5,361 nt of DNA from Acidobacteriota bacterium (GCA_003222935.1 QHXL01000029.1:1-5361), one strand, 5' to 3'. Positions 1 through 5,125 are shown, numbered from the stretch's first letter. A program made the numbers and translations. The notes: a model not told the origin generated them from the sequence alone.

Positions 1-39
1 CTTGAAATGGCGTTTGACAGGTATTTCCTCATTCGCTAA
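1..39 (+). CDS. possible 3' tail of an upstream gene (partial)
   Basis: The frame beginning at base 1 reads LEMAFDRYFLIR and then stops with TAA at 37-39. It could be the last 12 codons of a gene extending beyond the window, 35 nt before the channel gene. Twelve codons are too few to recognise a family, and chance openness is quite possible. It also overlaps the proposed promoter at 14-42, which would then lie at the end of this gene. Confidence 0.2.
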   Translation, partial: LEMAFDRYFLIR

Positions 40-42
40 CGT
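14..42 (+). promoter_or_regulatory. possible sigma70-type promoter for the channel gene
   Basis: A perfect TTGACA (14-19) is followed, after a 17-nt spacer, by TAACGT (37-42), which keeps the important T, A and final T of a TATAAT -10 box. Transcription would begin near base 49, giving a leader of about 25 nt before the ATG at 75. The -35 match and spacing are good; the -10 is weak. Consensus use in this lineage is assumed, not shown. Confidence 0.3.
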
Positions 43-74
43 GGCTTCCCTCACTTTGATGCCACTCGTCGCTT

Positions 75-1100
75 ATGAGTCTAACATCCCCGGACTCCGG
101 TCGAATCGCGAAGAATCGCGCACGGATGCGTTTGGGCGTAATCGCAGTGCTTTCCTCGATCTTGGTAGGAACCGTTGCGTTTCACCTGCTAGAGGGCTGG
201 TCTATATTAGACAGCCTGTACGTAACGGCTCAAACAGTGACGACTGTTGGCTTCGGTGATCTGTCTCCGAAAACTAGTTTGGGTCGTGCTTTTGCTACAG
301 TATTCATGATGGTAGGCGTTGGAATTGTTCTTTATGCGCTAACCAGCACCGTGCAATCGATCGTCCAATCGGAACTTCTTGCGACTCTTGGTCGACGTCG
401 ACGTACTCGCGAAATGAGCAGACTGCGCAATCATTTTATCATCTGCGGCGCCGGCCGGGTCGGTTCCCATCTGATCCGCAATCTCCAGGGAAGTCACGAC
501 ACGTTTATCGTGATCGAAAACAACACTGAAAAAGTCGCCCAACTGATGGATGCCGGCGTAGCAGTTTTAGTGCGCGATGCTACCCTTGAAGAGAGTCTCA
601 GCGACGCCGGTGTCGAGCACGCTCGTGGACTCGCAGCTTGCCTGGCTGATGACGCTGATAATGTTTACGTTGTTTTGACTGCCCGCGGTCTGAACCCAAA
701 CATTCACATCGTAGCGCGCGCTGCGGAAGAACAAGCTGAGTCGAAGTTAATTCGAGCTGGAGCAAGTCGAGTCGTTGCTCCAACCCTGATTGGCGGACAT
801 CGTATGGCGATGGCTTTAACGAAGCCTGCGGTTGGTGATTTTCTCGACTCGATTACGGCAAATGAACTTGACCTCGGTTTTGAACAGCTGGAAGTCGATC
901 CTTCATCTACTTTTGTCGGGCGAAAACTGAGTGAAACAGACATTCGATCGCACCTCAACATCGTAATCGTCAGTATTCGGAGAAGCGATGGTGAGATTAT
1001 TTTCAACCCCAGCGGCGATACACTAATCAATGCGATCGGCAAGTCTGAAGCACTGGCCCAATTGACCGCACAAGCTAGAGGAAAACTCAAATCCGCTTGA
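75..1100 (+). CDS. two-TM potassium channel with C-terminal RCK/TrkA domain
   Basis: This 341-aa inner-membrane protein is a probable K+-selective channel with a cytoplasmic ligand-gated regulatory ring, of the MthK/Kch type. A basic N-terminus precedes TM1 (about 19-38), a pore helix (about 43-56), the K+ selectivity filter TVGFGD (57-62) and TM2 (about 72-96). An Arg-rich linker (GRRRR, 106-110) leads to the RCK-N Rossmann fold, with FIICGAGRVG at 121-130 (GxGxxG at 125-130) and an acidic Glu148 at the end of the second strand. An RCK-C lobe covers about 260-332. The ATG at 75 is chosen because an in-frame TGA lies at 57-59. It has no clear Shine-Dalgarno site, and ATG 126 (residue 18) is an alternative that still keeps TM1. 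The 31-nt gap to the epimerase suggests a shared transcript. The loop before the last RCK-C strand looks short compared with MthK. The family call is secure; the gating ligand is unknown. Confidence 0.93.
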   Translation: MSLTSPDSGRIAKNRARMRLGVIAVLSSILVGTVAFHLLEGWSILDSLYVTAQTVTTVGFGDLSPKTSLGRAFATVFMMVGVGIVLYALTSTVQSIVQSELLATLGRRRRTREMSRLRNHFIICGAGRVGSHLIRNLQGSHDTFIVIENNTEKVAQLMDAGVAVLVRDATLEESLSDAGVEHARGLAACLADDADNVYVVLTARGLNPNIHIVARAAEEQAESKLIRAGASRVVAPTLIGGHRMAMALTKPAVGDFLDSITANELDLGFEQLEVDPSSTFVGRKLSETDIRSHLNIVIVSIRRSDGEIIFNPSGDTLINAIGKSEALAQLTAQARGKLKSA

Positions 1101-1113
1101 GTCGACGACGTTT

Positions 1114-1120
1114 GAGGAAG
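1114..1120 (+). promoter_or_regulatory. ribosome binding site for the SDR epimerase
   Basis: GAGGAAG ends 11 nt before the ATG at 1132. It is a strong purine-rich Shine-Dalgarno match at slightly long spacing. It supports that ATG, which also places the Rossmann motif at the expected extreme N-terminus. Confidence 0.6.
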
Positions 1121-1131
1121 TACTGAACTGC

Positions 1132-1977
1132 ATGAAAATTCTTGTAACTGGCGGAAGCGGATATCTGGGAACGCATGTGCGCCGGTTCTTCTCCGCTGAC
1201 GATTTTTCTCGTCGCTCCAATCTCGACATTCTAAGTAACCGGGACGTTGAAAGCGTCGCAGACTACGATGTCGTCATTCACCTGGCGGCATACCTCGACA
1301 AACATCCCGACGGTGCCGATCTCTCTTTTCGGACAAACGCCGAAGGCACTCGCAACGTGCTTCGCCACATGCGACCCAATTCCGTTTTCATCTACGCCTC
1401 GACAAAAGATGTCTACGGCAGTACTGCCGCGGACTACATGGGTGCCGTACCTGAAACCTGCAGTACGAGTTTTGTAGGCCAGTCTGCCTTTGAGTGGTCG
1501 AAATTATTAGGCGAGCGTTACGTCGAATACTACGGCCTCCAGCGAACAATTCGTACCTGCATTTTTCGTCTGTCGTCGGTTTACGCACGTCCCACCTCGG
1601 GAAACGAGAATGGCTTTGTAACCCACTACGTAGAGTCAGTGAAACACGGGCTGCCCATTCGCTTGCCGGCCAGTGGCGATCCTGTACGAGACATCTTGTA
1701 CGTCGACGACTTTTCGCGAGCGTGTCAGGCGTTTATTGATTCACCTCGTGTTACCGGTCTCTACAATTTGGGTGGCGGGCCCTCAAATGCGACGAGCTTG
1801 CTTGACATGATTCGAATCGTTGCTCGCCTGATCGACTTACAACCTGTAATCGAGGAAGATGCGAAGATACCGCTGCCGGAGCCGCTGAAATATGTCTCGG
1901 ACATCAAGAAAATCCGCGAGGAACTTGAGTGGCGACCGCAGACGGACATCGAGGAAGGCTTACGACTCCTGCTCTAA
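1132..1977 (+). CDS. NAD-dependent sugar-nucleotide epimerase/dehydratase-like protein (extended SDR)
   Basis: This 281-aa cytoplasmic protein belongs to the extended short-chain dehydrogenase family, which usually acts on nucleotide-linked sugars with bound NAD(P). The N-terminus MKILVTGGSGYLG carries the GxxGxxG dinucleotide motif (7-13). Other landmarks are VVIHLAA (47-53), the TNAEGTRNVL helix (68-77), YASTKDVYG (88-96, with Thr91 where GalE has its catalytic Ser/Thr) and the substrate-domain block VRDILYVDDF (185-194). NLGGG at 212-216 resembles CDP-paratose/tyvelose epimerase-type proteins. The active-site YxxxK motif reads F-E-W-S-K: Phe120 (codon TTT at 1489-1491) replaces the catalytic Tyr, while Lys124 remains. 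The protein is shorter than typical members (about 310-340 aa). It lies 3 nt upstream of waaF, which implies a role in core or surface sugar assembly. It lacks the HldD hallmarks I would expect. The fold assignment is secure; substrate and activity are unknown, and the Phe may indicate altered or lost oxidoreductase chemistry. Confidence 0.9.
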   Translation: MKILVTGGSGYLGTHVRRFFSADDFSRRSNLDILSNRDVESVADYDVVIHLAAYLDKHPDGADLSFRTNAEGTRNVLRHMRPNSVFIYASTKDVYGSTAADYMGAVPETCSTSFVGQSAFEWSKLLGERYVEYYGLQRTIRTCIFRLSSVYARPTSGNENGFVTHYVESVKHGLPIRLPASGDPVRDILYVDDFSRACQAFIDSPRVTGLYNLGGGPSNATSLLDMIRIVARLIDLQPVIEEDAKIPLPEPLKYVSDIKKIREELEWRPQTDIEEGLRLLL

Positions 1978-1980
1978 TTG

Positions 1981-3078
1981 ATGACGACTCTCGGCACAAA
2001 AGAAATTAAGCGAGTAGTTGTGCGTGGCACAAACTGGGTGGGCGACTCGGTCATGACTGTGCCTGCGTTGCGAGCATTAAGGCGGGTGTTGCCGGACGCA
2101 AAGATCACTTTGGTTTTGCGGCCAAGTGCAAAGGGTCTCTTTGCCGACGCAGATTTTATCGACGAACTTCTCGTTTACGACCGGCGCAATGCTTTTGCGG
2201 TTTTCCCACAGATAAAAGAATGGCGACAACGACAGTTCGAGCTCGCAGTTCTTTTTCAAAATGCTTTTGAAGCAGCGCTGATTCCCTTCTTTGCCGGCGT
2301 CCCAATTCGAATTGGATACGCGACTGAGTCGCGACAGTCTTTGTTGACGCACCCGATCGAACGACCTGAATGGAGATCGAGTAAACACGAAGTCTTTTAT
2401 TATCTCTATCTCGTCACAGCGCTCGAGCAACTGCTTTACGGAACGAGCACAATCTGTGAGAGCGAGCCTGATGCGTCACTCAATATTTCGCCTTCACGAA
2501 TAACGGAAGCCGCAAGCTTTCTGGGTTCTTATGGAATCGTCGAAGGCAAACAAGTCGTAGCGATCTGTCCCGGTTCTATTAATAGTCGAGCCAAGCGTTG
2601 GCCGGTCGAATCATTCGTGCAACTGTCAGATCAATTGATTGAAGATGGTCGTCAGGTACTGATCATCGGTTCAAAGGGTGAAGAAGACGTATCACATGAA
2701 GTCGTCCGGCAGATGCGACAAAAACCGATCGACCTGACGGGCAAGACAACGATCGATCAAATTACCGCGATCCTCGGGTTGGTCGATCTCGTTGTTACAA
2801 ACGACACTGGACCAGCGCACATCGCTGCTGCACTTGGTCGCCCAACGCTGGTAATGTTCGGACCAACCAATCCCTTAACGACCAGACCTTTTTCAGGCAC
2901 CGCCGAGATACTGCGGCATCCTCCGGATTGTGCGCCGTGTATGTTGCGAGATTGTCCGATCGATCATCGCTGCATGACGGCGATCACTGTCGACGAAGTT
3001 GTCGAACAGTCGCGCTCGATGCTTAAGCGAACCAGCTTTGAGAAAACGGTAAGGAGTCTTTGCGACTCAGTCGCGTAG
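1981..3078 (+). CDS. waaF: ADP-heptose:LPS heptosyltransferase II (GT9 family)
   Basis: This 365-aa glycosyltransferase transfers heptose from ADP-heptose to the LPS inner core at the cytoplasmic face of the inner membrane. The N-terminus KRVVVRGTNWVGDSVM (10-25) is the classic WaaF/WaaC opening, with the acceptor-side GD. The C-terminal donor-binding half has the phosphate-contacting CPGSINSRAKRWP (196-208) and the GT9 signature NDTGPAHIAAALGRP (274-288), followed by VMFGPTNP (291-298). A four-Cys cluster, C317-x2-C320-x4-C325-x5-C331, lies in the segment before the last helix; the E. coli enzyme as I remember it lacks this. The ATG at 1981 is preferred over the adjacent in-frame TTG at 1978. 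The nearest purine-rich site (GAGGAAGG, 1951-1958) is 22 nt away, so translation is probably coupled to the epimerase, which stops 3 nt before. Heptosyltransferase II rather than I is inferred from overall resemblance and the linked heptose genes. Confidence 0.92.
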   Translation: MTTLGTKEIKRVVVRGTNWVGDSVMTVPALRALRRVLPDAKITLVLRPSAKGLFADADFIDELLVYDRRNAFAVFPQIKEWRQRQFELAVLFQNAFEAALIPFFAGVPIRIGYATESRQSLLTHPIERPEWRSSKHEVFYYLYLVTALEQLLYGTSTICESEPDASLNISPSRITEAASFLGSYGIVEGKQVVAICPGSINSRAKRWPVESFVQLSDQLIEDGRQVLIIGSKGEEDVSHEVVRQMRQKPIDLTGKTTIDQITAILGLVDLVVTNDTGPAHIAAALGRPTLVMFGPTNPLTTRPFSGTAEILRHPPDCAPCMLRDCPIDHRCMTAITVDEVVEQSRSMLKRTSFEKTVRSLCDSVA

Positions 3079-3086
3079 GTTCAAGA

Positions 3087-3689
3087 ATGAAGCGACCCGC
3101 AGTTTTTATCGATCGCGACGGCACCATATCCGAGGAAGTCGGATATGTAAATCATCCGTCTCGATATCGCGTGTTTCCGTATTCGGCCGACGCTATCAAG
3201 CTCCTTAACGATAACAACTGGCTCGCGATTGTCATCACGAATCAGGCAGGCGTGGCGCGTGGCTATTTTTCAGAAGACGTGATTACCCGTGTTCACGAGC
3301 GCCTCAACCAGGAACTCGTCCAACAGCAGGCGCGCCTCGATGCGATTTACTACTGCGCACATCATCCAACAGTCGGTGAGCCTCCATATCGGCACGATTG
3401 TGATTGCCGCAAGCCAAAACCAGGATTGATCAAGCTGGCCACCGCGGATTTTGAAGTAGATTTAGCTAACAGCTGGATGGTGGGTGATCGATATAGTGAT
3501 GTAGAGATGGCTAGAAATGCTGGTCTTCATTCCGCGTTTGTGTTGAGCGGTTATGGTCGTGGCGAATGGGAGTACCAGAGTGCAGGCTGGAAACTGCGGC
3601 CGGATCTTGTTTGTGAAAATTTGCTGGAGGCTGTGCAGTCGATTCTACAGCGCCAGATGAGCGGTGCTAGCGAGAAGGGACTCGTGTGA
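3087..3689 (+). CDS. gmhB: D-glycero-D-manno-heptose 1,7-bisphosphate 7-phosphatase (HAD family)
   Basis: This 200-aa cytosolic phosphatase removes the C7 phosphate of heptose 1,7-bisphosphate, the step between RfaE1 and RfaE2. HAD motif I is FIDRDGTI (7-14), with nucleophile Asp9 and acid/base Asp11. Motif II is VITNQAG (49-55) with Thr51. The motif III region is CRKPKPG (107-113), and motif IV is MVGDRYSDVE (131-140) with the Mg2+ ligands Asp134 and Asp138. The GmhB structural zinc site is intact: Cys90, His92, Cys105 and Cys107. Length matches the family (191 aa in E. coli). The ATG at 3087 is chosen, 8 nt after the waaF stop, because the family begins right at this motif. An in-frame TTG at 3060 would add nine residues and overlap waaF; an AAGGAG at 3051-3056 sits only 3 nt before it, which is too close to be ideal. 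The 3' end overlaps the rfaE1 start by 4 nt. Confidence 0.95.
   Translation: MKRPAVFIDRDGTISEEVGYVNHPSRYRVFPYSADAIKLLNDNNWLAIVITNQAGVARGYFSEDVITRVHERLNQELVQQQARLDAIYYCAHHPTVGEPPYRHDCDCRKPKPGLIKLATADFEVDLANSWMVGDRYSDVEMARNAGLHSAFVLSGYGRGEWEYQSAGWKLRPDLVCENLLEAVQSILQRQMSGASEKGLV
3673..3680 (+). promoter_or_regulatory. ribosome binding site deciding the GTG start of rfaE1
   Basis: AGAAGGGA lies inside the end of gmhB and 5 nt before GTG 3686. That GTG overlaps the gmhB stop in the sequence GTGA (3686-3689). The site and the 4-nt overlap together support the non-ATG start and translational coupling of phosphatase and kinase. Confidence 0.65.
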
Positions 3690-4699
3690 CGTCAACTCCG
3701 GAACACCATAAAAGTTTACTAGAGATTGTCAGAAGTTTCTCCAGTCAGAAGCTGGTGATCATCGGCGACTCGATCGCCGATCGTTTTCTCTATGGAGCTA
3801 TCAGCCGCGTTTCGCGCGAAGCGCCAGTCTTTATTCTCCGTCATGAACAAACAGAAACCGTTCCGGGCGGCGCTGCAAATTGCGCTGTGAATCTTGCCTC
3901 GCTGGGAGCCAACGTCTCGCTCATCTCGGTAGTGGGAAATGATGAAGCTGGTCGTGAACTACGAGAGAAATTAGATAGCGCCGGCGTGGACACATCCGGC
4001 GTCGTCACTGCTGAAAAGGTGTTGACGACGACAAAGGTTCGAATACTTGCCGGGTTGGCACATTCCAACAAGCAACAGGTCATTCGCGTCGACTACGAAG
4101 ACCTTCCCCTAACAGATGATCTGCTGCACGAACAGTTACTGGAAGAACTTAAACGAAGAGTTGATGACGCCAACGCCGTAGTAGTGTCGGACTACAACTA
4201 TGGTGTTGTTAGTAGAAAAGCGATCGACTTCCTCCGGCAGTCTGCACTCTCGAGGGGTGTTCCGGTGCTTGTCGACTCGCGTTCCCGCTTGGAAAGTTAT
4301 GAAGGGTTGACTTCAGCTACGCCTAACGAGGACGAGGTCGAGCATTTGATAGGCATGCCATTGGTGAATCAGGAACAACTCGAGTCGAACGCGGCTGAAT
4401 TGAGGGCCCGGCTAAAGTTTACTGCGTTGCTGGTTACCAGAGGTGCGAATGGAATGATGCTGATCGAGGAAGGCGTACCTCCTCTTCAAATCGACGCAGT
4501 GGGAGCTCATCAACCGGTTGATGTCACAGGCGCAGGCGACACGGTAATAGCTACCTTCGCGTTGTCTTTAGGTTGCGGCGCTACCTTTTCTGACGCAGCC
4601 CGCTTGGCAAACTACGCAGGTGGCCTGGTGGTAATGAAGCGAGGCACCGCCTCAATAACATCCGCCGAGTTGGAAACCTCCATCACATCGGATCAATAA
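3686..4699 (+). CDS. rfaE1: D-glycero-beta-D-manno-heptose 7-phosphate kinase (PfkB/ribokinase family, RfaE domain I)
   Basis: This 337-aa cytosolic sugar kinase phosphorylates heptose 7-phosphate at C1 using ATP, giving heptose 1,7-bisphosphate. Landmarks in order are LVIIGDSIADRF (23-34), the substrate-side VPGGAANCAVNLASLGA (59-75), GNDEAGRELRE (84-94), VVSDYNYGVVS (166-176) and TPNEDEVEHLIG (212-223). LLVTRGANGM (248-257) and the PfkB signature DVTGAGDT (279-286), with catalytic base Asp285, follow. It corresponds to the N-terminal half of the bifunctional E. coli HldE (domain boundary about residue 318), here a complete separate gene ending in TAA. Where the family often has DYxKG this protein has DYNYG, so the Lys is replaced by Tyr172. 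The GTG start is supported by a good Shine-Dalgarno site and by the 4-nt overlap with gmhB. The next gene, its functional partner rfaE2, is 433 nt downstream beyond a repeat element. Confidence 0.94.
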   Translation: MTSTPEHHKSLLEIVRSFSSQKLVIIGDSIADRFLYGAISRVSREAPVFILRHEQTETVPGGAANCAVNLASLGANVSLISVVGNDEAGRELREKLDSAGVDTSGVVTAEKVLTTTKVRILAGLAHSNKQQVIRVDYEDLPLTDDLLHEQLLEELKRRVDDANAVVVSDYNYGVVSRKAIDFLRQSALSRGVPVLVDSRSRLESYEGLTSATPNEDEVEHLIGMPLVNQEQLESNAAELRARLKFTALLVTRGANGMMLIEEGVPPLQIDAVGAHQPVDVTGAGDTVIATFALSLGCGATFSDAARLANYAGGLVVMKRGTASITSAELETSITSDQ

Positions 4700-4739
4700 A
4701 CCCAAGGTCTGGTACCGGTGGGGTTCTAATGTCCGATAT

Positions 4740-4799
4740 GCTTTAGCTTGTCATGACCGAACTCAGGACGCCTCGATGCAAGACGCGACAAGCTAAAGC
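4740..4799. repeat. 13-bp inverted repeat hairpin, left-only module of the element
   Basis: GCTTTAGCTTGTC (4740-4752) is perfectly complementary to GACAAGCTAAAGC (4787-4799) around a 34-nt loop. There is no matching hairpin on the right side of the element. No T-run follows it (the next bases are C-rich), so it does not read as an intrinsic terminator for rfaE1. Confidence 0.85.
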
Positions 4800-4804
4800 C
4801 CCCC

Positions 4805-4845
4805 TCTTCCAAAACTCTCATTCTCCCCGTGCTTTAGCTCGGGGT
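4805..4845. repeat. left 41-nt arm of the long inverted repeat
   Basis: This arm pairs with 5033-5073 over 41 positions, with one C-C mismatch (4809/5069) and one T-G wobble (4835/5043). The 35 positions from 4811 are unbroken apart from the wobble. Its inner part is itself a small palindrome: CCCCG (4825-4829) and CGGGG (4840-4844) around a GCTTTAGC core, followed by GTAG at 4844-4847. That layout is REP-like. Confidence 0.88.
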
Positions 4846-4868
4846 AGAGGTGCCACTTAAATCCAGGG

Positions 4869-4885
4869 AACCGTTTCAACGGTTT
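4869..4885. repeat. left 17-bp arm, AACCGTT/AACGGTT hairpin
   Basis: AACCGTTTCAACGGTTT is the exact reverse complement of 4992-5008. It is also self-complementary: AACCGTT (4869-4875) and AACGGTT (4878-4884) flank a 2-nt spacer. It can therefore fold locally or pair with the distant arm. Confidence 0.85.
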
Positions 4886-4991
4886 GATATTCTTGGCGAC
4901 TGACGTGGAGCGCGAGAAGATGAAAGGTTCGAAATGCTAAGTAAACGAGGCAACGAAGTGGAGCCCGTACCTGAAATCGGCTCACGGCGGC

Positions 4992-5008
4992 AAACCGTTG
5001 AAACGGTT
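4992..5008. repeat. right 17-bp arm, AACCGTT/AACGGTT hairpin
   Basis: AAACCGTTGAAACGGTT is the perfect inverse partner of 4869-4885. A local hairpin can be lengthened here by GGCA at 4989-4992 facing TGCC at 5016-5019, with an unpaired ACTTCAC on the 3' side. Confidence 0.85.
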
Positions 5009-5032
5009 ACTTCACTGCCTGAGCTCCGCCGC

Positions 5033-5073
5033 ACCCCGAGCTGAAGCACGGGGAGAATGAGAGTTTTGCAAGA
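5033..5073. repeat. right 41-nt arm of the long inverted repeat
   Basis: This is the partner of 4805-4845. Its CCCCG (5034-5038), GCTGAAGC (5040-5047) and CGGGG (5049-5053) form the local palindrome, followed by GGAG (5052-5055) and later TTTT (5064-5067). The single difference from the left arm inside the core is compatible with G-U pairing in RNA. Confidence 0.88.
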
Positions 5074-5120
5074 AGCTCAAAATCATCGGACATTAAGAAT
5101 GCCTGCGCCCTACCAAACAC

Positions 5121-5125
5121 GAGAG
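5121..5125 (+). promoter_or_regulatory. weak ribosome binding site for rfaE2
   Basis: GAGAG lies 7 nt before ATG 5133. An in-frame TAG at 5130-5132 directly abuts the ATG, so the gene cannot begin further upstream and this start is well fixed. No convincing promoter is visible between the repeat element and this site. Confidence 0.4.

Larger units (their letters stand above)
4727..5095. repeat. nested inverted-repeat (foldback) element between rfaE1 and rfaE2
   Basis: This 369-bp non-coding element fills most of the 433-nt gap. Its ends are an 11-bp perfect inverted repeat, TAATGTCCGAT (4727-4737) and ATCGGACATTA (5085-5095). Inside are a left-only 13-bp hairpin, a pair of 41-nt arms (4805-4845 with 5033-5073), and a pair of perfect 17-bp arms (4869-4885 with 4992-5008). 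No reading frame of useful length and no recognisable transposase lie within. The architecture resembles a non-autonomous mobile element or a REP/BIME cluster. No clear target-site duplication was found at the ends. If transcribed with the operon, its RNA would form a very stable long hairpin. The flanks 4700-4726 and 5096-5132 show no gene. Confidence 0.85.

Noticed and set aside
2..259. An 85-codon + strand frame from a TTG at base 2, overlapping the channel gene
   Set aside because: It shares 185 bases with the well-supported channel gene in another frame, has no recognisable motifs and starts at the window edge; it is a shadow frame.
704..1090. A 128-codon minus-strand frame inside the channel gene
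   Set aside because: It lies wholly antisense to conserved RCK-domain coding sequence, and its Ser/Arg-rich translation has no family features.
1132..1977. The SDR protein as HldD (ADP-heptose 6-epimerase)
   Set aside because: The heptose context is tempting, but the sequence lacks the HldD-like segments I would expect after the third strand, lacks the catalytic Tyr and is shorter; the name is not supported.
1978..1980. TTG 1978 as the waaF start
   Set aside because: An ATG follows immediately at 1981 in the same frame, and the conserved N-terminus begins well after it; the TTG adds only one residue.
2077..2430. A 117-codon minus-strand frame inside waaF
   Set aside because: It is antisense to conserved GT9 coding sequence with no motif, no neighbour on that strand and no ribosome site noted.
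3060..3086. TTG 3060 as the gmhB start
   Set aside because: It would add nine non-conserved residues overlapping waaF, and the AAGGAG before it is only 3 nt away; ATG 3087 starts at the family's usual position. It remains a minor possibility.
4740..4810. Intrinsic terminator after rfaE1
   Set aside because: The 13-bp hairpin has a long loop and is followed by a C-rich stretch rather than a T-run.
5033..5067. Intrinsic terminator before rfaE2 from the CCCCG/CGGGG palindrome and TTTT
   Set aside because: The TTTT is separated from the local stem by more than 10 nt, so the stem and U-tract are not adjacent.
5066..5100. A promoter for rfaE2 using TTGCAA at 5066-5071
   Set aside because: No acceptable -10 hexamer occurs 16-18 nt downstream; the nearest AT-rich candidate is too far away.
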